Source of the DNA: CAYMSF01 sp964392985
GTDB lineage: Bacteria > Verrucomicrobiota > Lentisphaeria > Victivallales > Victivallaceae
Direction of reading: 5' to 3'
NCBI GenBank assembly: GCA_964392985.1
Contig: CAYMSF010000004.1
Coordinates: 40,588-104,587 of the forward strand
DNA: 64,000 nucleotides
Shown here piece by piece: positions 1-9,628 of this stretch; positions within the stretch are counted from its first letter, which is position 1; each line of letters opens with the position of its first letter. The notes under the pieces are model-generated. The model had not been told where the DNA came from, did not search any database, and saw only the letters and a program-made list of their open reading frames with translations. Both the position numbers and the translations under genes were made by a program.

Positions 1-1
1 G

Positions 2-451
2 GCGTATTCAGAGGAAATTACACGGTATTTGCGTGAAGACTTCGGCGATGCATTACCTCAAATTATCCTTGAACCTGGACGCTCTCTGGTAGGAGAGTCA
101 GGAGTTATTGTCAGTGAGGTTGTCTTGATTTCGCGTAAAGCCAGGATTAACGTTGACCGTTGGGTTTATGTTGATGTAGGTAAGTTCAACGGATTAATTG
201 AAACATGGGATGAAAGCATTAAATATCCGATATACTGTGAGAGACGGAGCAGTAATCATGGTAATGTTGTTCTTGCCGGCCCAACTTGTGACAGTCAAGA
301 TATCATGTATGAGAAGTATCTTTACAAAATGCCAATGAATCTTGCTGTTGGTGACAGGCTTTACTGGCTTTCCACCGGTGCCTATACAACGAGTTATTGT
401 TCTGTGGAATTTAATGGATTCCCACCTTTGAAAACTTATTTTGTAAAATAA
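2..451 (+). CDS. Ornithine/lysine-type PLP decarboxylase, C-terminal part (cut by window edge)
   Basis: This is the 3' end of a group IV (alanine-racemase-fold) PLP-dependent decarboxylase of the ornithine/diaminopimelate/arginine family. The frame is open to the left edge, so the 149 visible residues are only the C-terminal part. Visible family motifs are EPGRSL (PLP phosphate contact and the start of the beta-barrel domain), GPTCDSQD (the conserved Cys-Asp that reaches into the partner active site) and GAYTT near the end. The short GPTCDSQD form and the length of the tail resemble ornithine or lysine/ornithine decarboxylases more than LysA, which suggests polyamine synthesis, but substrate cannot be assigned from this fragment. 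Confidence 0.85.
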   Translation, partial: AYSEEITRYLREDFGDALPQIILEPGRSLVGESGVIVSEVVLISRKARINVDRWVYVDVGKFNGLIETWDESIKYPIYCERRSSNHGNVVLAGPTCDSQDIMYEKYLYKMPMNLAVGDRLYWLSTGAYTTSYCSVEFNGFPPLKTYFVK

Positions 452-533
452 TTTGGTGTGTTTCAATGGTAACATTGTTGCTGTGACCCAATATTGAACT
501 TTAAGAATATTTATAAAAAACAGAGGACGCTGT

Positions 534-959
534 ATGTTGCGAAATATTCATCTGCTAATGATATCATTACTGTTGTTTGTATTTATTTTGCCGGCTTCAT
601 TGTCTGCTGATGATGCAAGCCTGGACAGCGTTTTTTACCACGGATTTGATAACGATGGATATTTTTGCATTGTTCCGCAAGAATTTGGAAATTATACCGG
701 GTTAGTTATTGGAGCCGTTCCGTCTGCTTTGGTTGCCGGATTTTGCCATCTTTTTTATGCCCAGAATGATGTCAGTATTGCAGCAGCACGGCGAACGATG
801 TGGGGATTCAGTGCCGGTTGCGGTTTTTGTTTCGGTGTACCATTTAAGGTCGTAAAATTAATCTGTTGGGATTTTCCGGGATATATTTGTGCCGACTTTA
901 TGGGTGATACGTCTCCTCCTTTACCTCTTGGCGAACCATTAACGGTGAATGAAAAATAG
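534..959 (+). CDS. Small exported protein of unknown function
   Basis: I do not recognise this 141-residue protein. It starts with a clear signal peptide: a basic-hydrophobic stretch of about 20 residues ending in a plausible signal peptidase site after Leu-Ser-Ala, near residue 24. The mature part is short, with a moderately hydrophobic glycine-rich stretch around residues 52-70 and several cysteines in the middle (GCGFC). The C-terminus is proline-rich. A good ribosome binding site (AGAGGA) precedes the ATG. It stands alone between the decarboxylase and pnp, and may be a small envelope protein. Confidence 0.6.
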   Translation: MLRNIHLLMISLLLFVFILPASLSADDASLDSVFYHGFDNDGYFCIVPQEFGNYTGLVIGAVPSALVAGFCHLFYAQNDVSIAAARRTMWGFSAGCGFCFGVPFKVVKLICWDFPGYICADFMGDTSPPLPLGEPLTVNEK

Positions 960-1285
960 TCTGTACCGTTATATTTTCCGGAATTCTCTACCTTTTTGTA
1001 TTTGTATTTAACCTATTCGATGATAGCTTACTTACAGTTTAACGGCAGAAAATACAAAGAGTACCGCCAACATAACTTGTGGAATTCGGTCGCTATCAGC
1101 TTCCGGCAATAAATCCGGGCGTTGATACCGCGATTCCGCAGATGCTTGTCAAACGCTTTCTTTTTCTCCCGTTTATTTTATTACCGCCGCTGGTTGCCAC
1201 TTTCAGGTTAATCATGCGGCTCAATAAGGATGATATAGTTGAATTGTCAACATCCATCCTGAAACATTATACTGCGAGGAAGAAA
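960..1285. other. Intergenic region upstream of pnp
   Basis: About 325 bases without a convincing gene. It contains a 9-bp inverted repeat (TTTGTATTT at 1001-1009, complementary to 1050-1058) that could fold a leader or operator. The pnp frame stays open upstream to a GTG at 1079, but this part has no conserved PNPase sequence. No rpsO, the usual neighbour of pnp, is present. Confidence 0.4.
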
Positions 1286-3400
1286 ATGGCAGAAGAAAAA
1301 GTAGTTTTTAACATCAGTGAAAATCGGACGATGGAAATTTCCACAGGGAAAATGGCTAATCTTGCAAATGGTGCTGCCCTTGTAAGATTAGGCGATACTA
1401 TAGTTATGGCTGCGGCCTGTTCCGGGGCGGCTAAACCGGGTGCAGATTTTTTCCCTCTGCAAATTGATTATCGTGAAAAATATAGTGCTGCCGGTATTTT
1501 TCCGGGAGGATATATTAAACGTGAAGGGCGTCCCAGCAACAAAGAAATTTTGACATGCCGTGTTACTGACCGTCCATTGCGTCCGCTGTTTCCTAAAGGA
1601 TATTTTGATGAAGTGCAGGTGCAGGCATTATTGCTCAGTGCTGATAAAGAAAATGAAGCTGATGTTTTGTGTATGCTTGCAGCGTCCGTAGCATTGACAA
1701 TCTCTGATTTGCCGTTTGAAGGACCTATTGGTGCCGTCAGAGTTGGTCGTGTCGATGGTAAATTTATTGCAAATCCAACTCATGGAGATATGTCCAGAAG
1801 TTCGTTAGATCTTATTTATGCCGGCATTGCCGATAAAGTAATTATGATTGAAGGCGAAGCCAATGAATGTTCCGAGATGGAATTAAAACAGGCAATGGAG
1901 TTTGCTAATGGAATCGTCAAAGTTCAAATTGACGCGCAGTTACAACTCGCAGCCAAGGCTGGAAAAACCAAAAAAGTTCCACAGTTACATCTGGTTCCTG
2001 AGGCAGTTGAAACGGCATTGCGGGCTTTTTGCTCTACTAAACTAGAAGCAGCTTGCATTGTTCCTGGCAAAAATGACCGGATTGTTGCTTTAGACACAAT
2101 TCATTCTGACGCATTGTCGCAGTTAAAAACACAGTTTCCTGATATGGATTCATCCTCCCTGGAACTTGAAGTTCATAAATGTTTTGACGATTTGATTAAG
2201 GAAACTACTCGCAAGGCAATCCTTGATAAACAGTATCGTCCAGACGGCAGGGGAATTGATGACCTTCGTAAACTTTCAGCTGAGGTTGCAGTGTTGCCAG
2301 TTGTTCATGGCAGTGCGCTTTTTTCCCGCGGTGAAACTCAGGCGTTGGTCATTACCACTCTTGGCGGCGAAAAAGATTCTCAGGAGTCTGATAATATTAC
2401 CGGACGTCCTTCAACACTTAACAAACGTTTTTATCTGCATTATAATTTTCCGAACTTCAGCGTGGGCGAAGTTGGCAGAATATCCGGCCCCGGACGGCGC
2501 GAAATCGGGCATGGTGATTTAGCTGAACGTTCAGTAGCAAAGGTTATACCAGCCGATTTTCCATATGTAGTTCGTTGTGTTTCTGAAATTATGTCATCAA
2601 ATGGATCTACCTCAATGGCATCTGTTTGCGGCGCGACATTAGCTCTTATGGATGCTGGCGTTCCGATTAAGGCGCCAGTGGCAGGGATTTCATGCGGTTT
2701 AGTAACTGGCGACAACAAAGAATTGCTTCTTACCGACATCATCGGCGCTGAAGACCATTTTGGCGATATGGATTTTAAAGTATGCGGTACCAGAAACGGG
2801 ATTACCGGCTTTCAGCTTGATTTAAAGTTAGCTGGTGTTTCAATTGAATTGTTATATCAGGCAATGATGAAAAATCTTGACGCAAGATTGAAAATTCTTG
2901 ACGTAATTGAGTCCTGTATTTCATCTCCGCGTCCGGAAATAAGCCCGAATGCGCCACAGTTGGTTGTTATCAAAATCAGTCCAGATAAAATTGGTGCCTT
3001 AATCGGCCCCGGCGGCAAGAACATCAAAGCCATTACTGAAGAAACTAATTCTTCAATTGACGTCAGCGATGACGGTACAGTTAAAATTCTTGCCCCGGAC
3101 AAAGAGGCATTGGAAGATGCTAAAAATCGTGTTTTGGGTTGTACTGCGATGCCGGAAATAGGTAAAATTTACAGGGGCAAGGTTGTTTCGATTAAAGATT
3201 TCGGTGCTTTTGTTGAAATTATGCCTGGACTTGAAGGTCTTTTACATATTTCAGAAATGGCTGATTACAGAGTAAAATTAGTGACAGATATATGTCAGGA
3301 AGGTTCGTTTGTTTCTGTTAAAGTTATTGACATTGACCAATCTGGAAAAATCCGTTTGAGTCGTAGAGCAGCTTTGAAAGAAATGGACGAAAAACAATAG
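1286..3400 (+). CDS. pnp: Polyribonucleotide nucleotidyltransferase (PNPase)
   Basis: Phosphorolytic 3'-5' exoribonuclease of RNA turnover, acting as a trimer in the cytoplasm. The order of domains is complete: RNase PH core 1 (FFPLQIDYREK, then the phosphate-site motifs KREGRPS and DRPLRPLFPKG), the alpha-helical linker, RNase PH core 2 with the catalytic aspartates in EDHFGDMDF, a KH domain (GPGGKNIKAI, near residue 575) and an S1 domain ending near the C-terminus. The start at 1286 gives 704 residues, normal for the family, and is preceded by GAGGA seven bases upstream. An in-frame GTG at 1079 would add 69 residues including a hydrophobic stretch unlike any PNPase, so I prefer the internal ATG. 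Confidence 0.96.
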   Translation: MAEEKVVFNISENRTMEISTGKMANLANGAALVRLGDTIVMAAACSGAAKPGADFFPLQIDYREKYSAAGIFPGGYIKREGRPSNKEILTCRVTDRPLRPLFPKGYFDEVQVQALLLSADKENEADVLCMLAASVALTISDLPFEGPIGAVRVGRVDGKFIANPTHGDMSRSSLDLIYAGIADKVIMIEGEANECSEMELKQAMEFANGIVKVQIDAQLQLAAKAGKTKKVPQLHLVPEAVETALRAFCSTKLEAACIVPGKNDRIVALDTIHSDALSQLKTQFPDMDSSSLELEVHKCFDDLIKETTRKAILDKQYRPDGRGIDDLRKLSAEVAVLPVVHGSALFSRGETQALVITTLGGEKDSQESDNITGRPSTLNKRFYLHYNFPNFSVGEVGRISGPGRREIGHGDLAERSVAKVIPADFPYVVRCVSEIMSSNGSTSMASVCGATLALMDAGVPIKAPVAGISCGLVTGDNKELLLTDIIGAEDHFGDMDFKVCGTRNGITGFQLDLKLAGVSIELLYQAMMKNLDARLKILDVIESCISSPRPEISPNAPQLVVIKISPDKIGALIGPGGKNIKAITEETNSSIDVSDDGTVKILAPDKEALEDAKNRVLGCTAMPEIGKIYRGKVVSIKDFGAFVEIMPGLEGLLHISEMADYRVKLVTDICQEGSFVSVKVIDIDQSGKIRLSRRAALKEMDEKQ

Positions 3401-3419
3401 TTTGGTTGTCTTAAATTAA

Positions 3420-3451
3420 GAATGCTCAAATATGTGAGCATTCAATTTTTT
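3420..3451 (+). terminator. Rho-independent terminator after pnp
   Basis: Perfect 9-bp inverted repeat (3420-3428 with 3435-3443), 6-base loop, followed by a run of six T at 3446-3451. It sits 20 bases after the pnp stop and separates pnp from uxaE. Confidence 0.85.
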
Positions 3452-3509
3452 AAGTTTACTGTATTCAAAAATAATTTTAAAACTTTTTATACCGGCAGGT
3501 TGCAGATTT

Positions 3510-5039
3510 ATGAAAAAGGTATTAAAGCGTGCATCAGTATTGATAATGGCTGAAGAAGAGTATATTCGTTCCAACATTGGGCATGAAGATAGTGATGTAT
3601 CATTTTACTCGGATTCTGTACATAAATTTGACGGGGCAATCATTGCCATGGCGCGTGATCGTCAAAGCAAATTTATTCTAGTAATTGCTGAACGTGAAGA
3701 TGGTATTATTGCTGAATTTTCCGGTGAACAGATTGGTGATTGCGGAGTGATAGCAAGGAAGTGTCCGTTAAATGCCCATAATGCTGAATTGCTCCGAAAG
3801 TTTTTCCCGTGGACTGCTCCTGTTTCACTGCGTGAACGGAAAACGACTATTGGTTGCGGTGACAGACTTGGACTGGCTAGCGTTGGTCATATAGCGGCGG
3901 CAAAACAGTTTGCTGTTGTACCGGTGCTTGCACAACAGTCAATGCGGGAACTTGACTTGACAGGTAGAACTTATCCTCAAGTGGTCAACGATACCACATT
4001 TATGGTGTTTCAGGCCGGATATAAAGGTGGTTTTGGAGCCGACGGCGACCATTTGAAAAATATTGCCGATATTGACATTGCACTTGCTGCCGGAATGCCA
4101 ATGATTACTCTGGATTTATCTGAAGTTATGCTGGCTAAAGCTGGCGAATGGTCAGATGATGAAGTAACCAGGGCGTTTCTGTTGTTACCTGAAGAAACTC
4201 AGGAACGTATAAACAAGGATTATGCGGGCAAAACAATTGATTTTGGACAGCATAAAATTCATTTTGATGCAAATGTATCTCGTCGTTGCGCAGTAATGTA
4301 TCTTAAGGCATTGGACTTTGCTCTAGAAGTTTATAATCACATCAAGGCAAAACGTGGTGACGAGTTTGATTTGGAAATTTCAATTGATGAAACTACTTCT
4401 CCCACGCTACCATCCCATCACTTGTTTATTGTTAAAGAGTTGCGTTTACGTGGCGTCGAATTTACATCGTTGGCGCCGCGATTTATCGGAGAGTTTCAAA
4501 AAGCGATTGATTACATCGGTGACCTCGCTGAATTTGAGCGTCAATTCGCAGTTCATGCGGCAATTGCAAAGTATTTTGGCGACTATAAGGTGTCAATTCA
4601 TTCAGGTAGCGACAAATTTATGGTGTACCCTGCAATCGGCAAAATGACAGGTATGCGTTTACATCTTAAAACGGCCGGTACCAGTTGGCTTGAGGCATTG
4701 AGAGTTATTGCCCAGCACGACCCGATGCTTTACAGGGTGATACACCAGTGTGCAAAAGATAATTTCAAGGATATGTTGCGTCTCTATCATATTACTGCAG
4801 ATATCAACAAAATTCCAGACTTGAATAAACTTACAGATGAGGCGTTGCCGGATTTGCTTGAGATGGATGAAGCAAGGCAAATGTTGCACATAACATATGG
4901 TCCTATATTGAAAGATAAGGCTATACGTCCTTTGTTTTTTGAGGCAATGCATAAGTTTGAACGCGAATATCATGAGCGTATTTGTCAGCATTTTGAGAAA
5001 CATTTGAGCTTGCTTGGTGTACCGAGAACCGAAAATTAA
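3510..5039 (+). CDS. uxaE: Tagaturonate epimerase family protein (UxaE)
   Basis: Metal-dependent sugar-acid epimerase of the UxaE family, known to interconvert D-tagaturonate and D-fructuronate in a galacturonate degradation route that bypasses the altronate branch. The 509-residue length fits. The C-terminal half carries the family pattern: an ETTSPTLPSHH segment, a SLAPRFIGEFQKAIDYIGDL segment, HSGSDKF and the KTAGTSWLEALR block, rich in His, Asp and Lys residues likely to bind metal and substrate. No other galacturonate genes (uxaC, uxuA) lie next to it, so the substrate assignment rests on homology alone. A terminator upstream suggests its own transcription unit. Confidence 0.85.
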   Translation: MKKVLKRASVLIMAEEEYIRSNIGHEDSDVSFYSDSVHKFDGAIIAMARDRQSKFILVIAEREDGIIAEFSGEQIGDCGVIARKCPLNAHNAELLRKFFPWTAPVSLRERKTTIGCGDRLGLASVGHIAAAKQFAVVPVLAQQSMRELDLTGRTYPQVVNDTTFMVFQAGYKGGFGADGDHLKNIADIDIALAAGMPMITLDLSEVMLAKAGEWSDDEVTRAFLLLPEETQERINKDYAGKTIDFGQHKIHFDANVSRRCAVMYLKALDFALEVYNHIKAKRGDEFDLEISIDETTSPTLPSHHLFIVKELRLRGVEFTSLAPRFIGEFQKAIDYIGDLAEFERQFAVHAAIAKYFGDYKVSIHSGSDKFMVYPAIGKMTGMRLHLKTAGTSWLEALRVIAQHDPMLYRVIHQCAKDNFKDMLRLYHITADINKIPDLNKLTDEALPDLLEMDEARQMLHITYGPILKDKAIRPLFFEAMHKFEREYHERICQHFEKHLSLLGVPRTEN

Positions 5040-5183
5040 TTTTTCAGATATCGTTGCTTCAATTTATTGTGTTTTTAGTCGCTTTTTTTAGTAATATTCT
5101 TGCTATTATTTGTTTTTGATGTATTGTCAAAGCTTACTTTTTTAGTAGCAAGGTAACTGTTTTTAAATAAGGAAAAGATTAAG

Positions 5184-5522
5184 ATGATTAACGAAATTTG
5201 TCCGGTATTGGCTCAGGCGGCAAACGGTGGAGGACAGAGCGGAAGTCTGGTACCGTTGATTGGTCCGATTGTTATTTTCGGTGTGATGATTTATTTCATG
5301 ATTCGTTCACAGCGCAAACAGGCAAAAAAGCGTCAGGAAATGATTGACCATGTCAAAAAAGGTGATGACGTTATTATTGCCAGTGGAATTTATGGGAAAA
5401 TTACCGAAGTAAAAGATAAAACTTTCATTGTTGAAATAGCGGATAAAGTTAATGTTGAAGTCAGCAAGGTCGGCGTTACTGCGATTTTCTCCAATGGAAA
5501 AGTTGATTCAGTTGCTAATTAA
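5184..5522 (+). CDS. yajC: Preprotein translocase subunit YajC
   Basis: Small single-pass inner membrane protein that associates with SecDF to assist Sec-dependent export. It is 112 residues long, with a short N-terminal segment, one transmembrane helix at about residues 23-43, a basic stretch (RSQRKQAKKRQ) and a small soluble beta domain with the conserved VKKGDDVIIASGIYGKI pattern. AAGGA provides the ribosome binding site. The gene lies directly upstream of secDF, the usual arrangement. Confidence 0.94.
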   Translation: MINEICPVLAQAANGGGQSGSLVPLIGPIVIFGVMIYFMIRSQRKQAKKRQEMIDHVKKGDDVIIASGIYGKITEVKDKTFIVEIADKVNVEVSKVGVTAIFSNGKVDSVAN

Positions 5523-5562
5523 ACATAAATAACCTGAGAATATTACTGGAGTGCGAATAAGT

Positions 5563-8163
5563 ATGAACAAAAAGCCTTTGTTAATGAGAACAATTATAGT
5601 GATTGTGGTAACTTTGTTGTTTGCTGTTTCCACTTATCCGTTAACCCCACGTGATTTTTATAAGACTTTTCAGTCTATATTGAGAACCAGTAATGACCCC
5701 GTTGCCGAGAAAGTAATATCTGAAGCTAAAAAAATGCAACAGGTTAATCCTACGTTGTATCCATCAACTGCTTTACTACAGGCTGCAGATGAGAATGGCA
5801 TTGATTTGAAAAGCCATGTTGTCGGCAAAGATATTAATGATAATAGCGATGTAATCAGTCTTATCCGTAAAAAAGCAGGTAGCTCAATCCGGCTCGGTTT
5901 GGATTTAAATGGTGGCGTTGAGTTTCTCCTGGAGCTTATTCCTGATGAGAAGAAAGCTTCTGATGGTTCGACTGTTGCTGTTGACACTAATTTTAACCGT
6001 TACCGCGATATTGCTATTGAAATTCTGCGTAAACGAATGGAAGCTCAGAATATTTTTGAAACAGAGATTTCTCCTGCGGGTGGTCGTTACGTTTCTTTGC
6101 GAGTCCCAATCGTATCCAAAGAAGAAAAAAACAAATTACTTGATTTGATTAAAATGAGCGCGAAACTCCGGTTCCGTCTTGTGCATCCGGATAATGCCGC
6201 CATGGTAAACCAGTATATGGCAAATCAGAAGGACTTTGTTATTCCTCCCGGATATGACAAAATGGAAATTTCGGAATTCGTAAAAAATGGCAAACCTGTA
6301 ACTCAGGTTTATTTTATTGAACGTCGCTGGAAAATGGATGGAAAAGGAATTGTTGATGCCTTCCCGACGAATGATCAGTTCGGACAACGTAAGATAATTC
6401 TGAAATTTAATTCTGAAGGCGCCAGAGATTTCGGAAAAGTTACTTCTGAAAATATTGGCAGACAACTGGCAATTGTTCTTGATGGAAAACTTTATTGTGC
6501 ACCCAATATCAAACAGGCAATCATGGACGGAAGCGCAGAAATTTCCGGACGTTTTTCGAATGAGGAATCCAAGAATATTTCCGATGCTTTGGTTAGTGGA
6601 AGTTTGCCGATTCAAATTAAAGTCGAAGCTATTTTTGACACTGATGCGACATTAGGCGCCGATAACGTCCGTAATGGTATATGGGCTGGCATATTAGCTC
6701 TGGCTTGTCTGGCCGCAAGTATGATTATCTATTATATGAGAGCCGGCGTTGTCGCAATTATAGGTATGTTGGTCAACGTTGTGCTTGTGCTTGGATCTAT
6801 GGCGGCGTTTGATGCTACATTAACACTGCCAGGTATGGCTGGAATTATTTTGACTATGGGGATGTCGGTAGATGCCAATGTGCTTATTTATGAAAGAGTC
6901 AGGGAAGAACTGGGGCAGGGTAAGGGATTGGCGTCGGCGATTGATTTGGGGTACAGTCGTGCATTTCTTACCATTATTGACTCGCATTTGACTACTTTGT
7001 TTACCGGGGTTATACTGATGTTTGTTGGCACTGGGGCAATTAAAGGTTTTGCTGTAACGTTGAACCTTGGTATTATTACAAGTTTATTTTCTTCACTTTT
7101 TGTTACTCGTTTAATTTTCGATGCGATGATGCGGTATCAGAATTTAAAAACGATTAAAATGCTACATGTTTTCACTCAACCGCATTTTGATTTCCTTGGC
7201 AAAAGTAAAATTCTTTTGAGCATTTCCTTCGTATTGTTTATATTGAGTATCAGCGTTTTTGTTATCCGTGGCGTTGATTGTTTAGGCGTTGACTTCCGCG
7301 GTGGCACGCAGGTTACTTTTAACTATGCCTCGCGCATTAACCCGCAACTACTTACAGACACGCTTACAGAAGCAGGGTATGAGGCAAAAGTTACCTATAA
7401 AACTAATAATTCACTGGGTGACAACAGAAAATTGGAAATTGTTGTCAGACCTAATAAAAAAGCTGACTCAGTCGTTACATCCGGGAGTGTCAGTCCCAAA
7501 GAGCAAATTGCAAAACTCTTGAACACTAAATTTCCGGAAGCAAAACTTTCTGGTGGACTTGAATCAACTCTAGGTGGTCTGGTTGGATGGGAATTTGCAA
7601 AGTCTGCCATTTTGGCGATAATTTTTGCTTTTATTGGTATTATCATTTACGTTTCTCTGCGATTTGAATTTGATTATGGTGTTGCATCTGTAATTGCTTT
7701 GATTCATGACGTTGTAATTACCACAGGTATATATTTGTTAATGGGTCGAGAAATTTCATTGTCGGTTATTGCCGCGTTGCTTACGATTATTGGTTACTCA
7801 ATTATGGATACGATTGTAGTCTTTGACCGTATTCGTGAGAATTTACGTCTAATCAAGGATAAGAGTTACAAAGAAATTATTAATTTGAGTATCAATCATA
7901 CGTTAAGCCGTACTATTTTAACCTCATTTACGGTATTCCTCGTTGTATTTATCCTCTTCCTTTTTGGAGGTATCGCAATTAATGATTTCGTTCTTGTCAT
8001 GATGCTTGGTGTAGTCATCGGAACTTATTCTTCCGTTTTTATCGCCAGTCCGATTATTGCTGTATGGCACAGGAAAATTGGCGGTGTTTTAGGCAAAGGG
8101 ATGCATTCAAGAGAGAGCGTCCATACAAAAGTAACTTCTGATACCGAAATCGCCAAGCAATAA
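5563..8163 (+). CDS. secDF: Protein translocase subunit SecDF (fused)
   Basis: Fusion of SecD and SecF, which use the proton gradient to pull secreted proteins across the inner membrane. The SecD part has an N-terminal helix, the GLDLNGGVEF signature, a large periplasmic P1 domain and the helical bundle with GMSVDANVLIYERVREE. The SecF part starts near residue 540 with GVDFRGGTQVTF, followed by the second bundle with SIMDTIVVFDRIRENL. The 866-residue protein is a normal size for fused SecDF. I place the start at the ATG at 5563, with GGAG 12 bases upstream; an in-frame GTG at 5551 lies too close to that site. It follows yajC by 40 bases and is probably cotranscribed. Confidence 0.95.
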   Translation: MNKKPLLMRTIIVIVVTLLFAVSTYPLTPRDFYKTFQSILRTSNDPVAEKVISEAKKMQQVNPTLYPSTALLQAADENGIDLKSHVVGKDINDNSDVISLIRKKAGSSIRLGLDLNGGVEFLLELIPDEKKASDGSTVAVDTNFNRYRDIAIEILRKRMEAQNIFETEISPAGGRYVSLRVPIVSKEEKNKLLDLIKMSAKLRFRLVHPDNAAMVNQYMANQKDFVIPPGYDKMEISEFVKNGKPVTQVYFIERRWKMDGKGIVDAFPTNDQFGQRKIILKFNSEGARDFGKVTSENIGRQLAIVLDGKLYCAPNIKQAIMDGSAEISGRFSNEESKNISDALVSGSLPIQIKVEAIFDTDATLGADNVRNGIWAGILALACLAASMIIYYMRAGVVAIIGMLVNVVLVLGSMAAFDATLTLPGMAGIILTMGMSVDANVLIYERVREELGQGKGLASAIDLGYSRAFLTIIDSHLTTLFTGVILMFVGTGAIKGFAVTLNLGIITSLFSSLFVTRLIFDAMMRYQNLKTIKMLHVFTQPHFDFLGKSKILLSISFVLFILSISVFVIRGVDCLGVDFRGGTQVTFNYASRINPQLLTDTLTEAGYEAKVTYKTNNSLGDNRKLEIVVRPNKKADSVVTSGSVSPKEQIAKLLNTKFPEAKLSGGLESTLGGLVGWEFAKSAILAIIFAFIGIIIYVSLRFEFDYGVASVIALIHDVVITTGIYLLMGREISLSVIAALLTIIGYSIMDTIVVFDRIRENLRLIKDKSYKEIINLSINHTLSRTILTSFTVFLVVFILFLFGGIAINDFVLVMMLGVVIGTYSSVFIASPIIAVWHRKIGGVLGKGMHSRESVHTKVTSDTEIAKQ

Positions 8164-8266
8164 ATATAATAATTGGTCATTCCTGAAGTTACAGATATTA
8201 TTGTGATTATTGATTTTGTTCGTGGCGACAGTGATTAAGATATAGCTAGTAACCAACGGGAACGTC

Positions 8267-9628
8267 ATGCGATCTTTAAAAGTTGGCGTGGCTGGGATGC
8301 GTGGTGTGGTAGGCACCGGCTTGATTCCTTCACGAATTATTGATTTTGCGACTGCTTTCGGTACCTTTATCGATGGCGGTAAAATAATTGTTGCGAATGA
8401 TACCAGAACTTCTTCCGAAATGATTTGTCGCGCTGTTATATCATCTCTGCTCAGTTGCGGCTGCAATGTTTATCAGGCTGGGATAATTCCAGCTCCGGTC
8501 TTACACTACCTCACTCCAAAACTATCTGCTGATGGTGCGTTATTGATTGGTGGTGGACATCAAGGCGCGGGATGGAACGCGATAGTACCAATAAGCGCTA
8601 ATGGCGCATATTTCAATAGCCTCCAATTGCAGGAAATGCTTGATGTTTATCACAGTCACCGGTATTTAAATGTAAAATGGGATGCCGTTGGAAAAACAGA
8701 TACCATCCCCTCAGATGCCGGTGATGCATATCTTGACGCATTGTGCTCTGTGATTGACGTGGAAGCGATTCGCAAGGCAAAGTTCACCATCGTTGCTGAT
8801 TTTTGTAACGGGTCTGGTTCTGTTATCTCAGAAAAATTTGCGCTTCGCCTGGGAGTAAAAATGATTGCAATAAATAATGTATTATCTGGAATATTGCCTC
8901 ATGACCCGGAGCCTCGTCCAAGAAGTAGTGTTCAAGCTCAGTCAATAGTACTGCCGCTTAAGGCTGATTGCGGCATGGTATTTAACAGCGACATGAGCCG
9001 GATGGCACTGGTTAGTGATGACGGCGAAACCCTTTCCGAAGAATATACATTGCCGTTGCTGGCTGACTATGTTTTGAGTAAAAATCTGGGGAATCAAACG
9101 ATTGTTACCAACTCTTGTTCAACCAAAACAATGGATGATGTCGTTGCAAAATATAATTGCGAACTTGTTAAAGTAAAAGTCGGGCAGTCGATTATTATGG
9201 ATAAAATGGCTGAAACTGAAGCACTTTTAGCCGGCGAAGGCAATGGCAGTATCGCGGTCAAAGGTTGGGTTAATGGTTTTGACTCATTTTTTGCTGCAGC
9301 GCTTTGTCTTGAGGCAATGGCAACTAAAAAAATGAAAATGTCGCAACTTGTTGCTGCATTGCCGCGTTATTTCATAGTTAAGAAATCTATAAACTGTCCC
9401 GCGACCCATGCCTATTCAATTATTCATAATATTAGAAATAAATTTCCCGCCGCCAAAGTGACTGACGATGACGGTTTGCGTTTTGATTGGAATGACTCCT
9501 GGATCAGTTTACGTGCGTCAGCAACGGAACCGTTAATAAGGATGATAGCAGAGTCAAAAAATAAAGAACAGGCCATTGATTTAGCTATGCATGTACGTGG
9601 TATGATTGAAAGGTTGGCGGCAACATGA
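8267..9628 (+). CDS. Degenerate phosphohexomutase paralogue lacking the catalytic serine
   Basis: A full-length (453 aa) member of the phosphoglucomutase/phosphomannomutase/GlmM superfamily whose catalytic parts are altered. The active-site TASHNP motif of the next gene corresponds here to GGGHQG (residues 95-100), so the serine that carries the phosphate is glycine. The metal loop DPDGDR corresponds to NSDMSR (residues 240-245), losing two of three aspartates. In contrast the sugar-binding GEGNG loop and the C-terminal phosphate-binding RASATEPLIR loop are kept. It should therefore bind a phosphosugar but not catalyse mutase chemistry. Its stop overlaps the start of the intact paralogue by four bases, so the two are translationally coupled. 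A regulatory or heterodimeric partner role is an inference. Confidence 0.85.
   Translation: MRSLKVGVAGMRGVVGTGLIPSRIIDFATAFGTFIDGGKIIVANDTRTSSEMICRAVISSLLSCGCNVYQAGIIPAPVLHYLTPKLSADGALLIGGGHQGAGWNAIVPISANGAYFNSLQLQEMLDVYHSHRYLNVKWDAVGKTDTIPSDAGDAYLDALCSVIDVEAIRKAKFTIVADFCNGSGSVISEKFALRLGVKMIAINNVLSGILPHDPEPRPRSSVQAQSIVLPLKADCGMVFNSDMSRMALVSDDGETLSEEYTLPLLADYVLSKNLGNQTIVTNSCSTKTMDDVVAKYNCELVKVKVGQSIIMDKMAETEALLAGEGNGSIAVKGWVNGFDSFFAAALCLEAMATKKMKMSQLVAALPRYFIVKKSINCPATHAYSIIHNIRNKFPAAKVTDDDGLRFDWNDSWISLRASATEPLIRMIAESKNKEQAIDLAMHVRGMIERLAAT

Noticed and set aside
1079..1285. N-terminal extension of PNPase from a GTG at 1079
   Set aside because: The extension has no family similarity and the internal ATG at 1286 has a good ribosome binding site.
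6136..6615. 159-residue open frame on the minus strand
   Set aside because: It is antisense to the conserved SecD domain of secDF.
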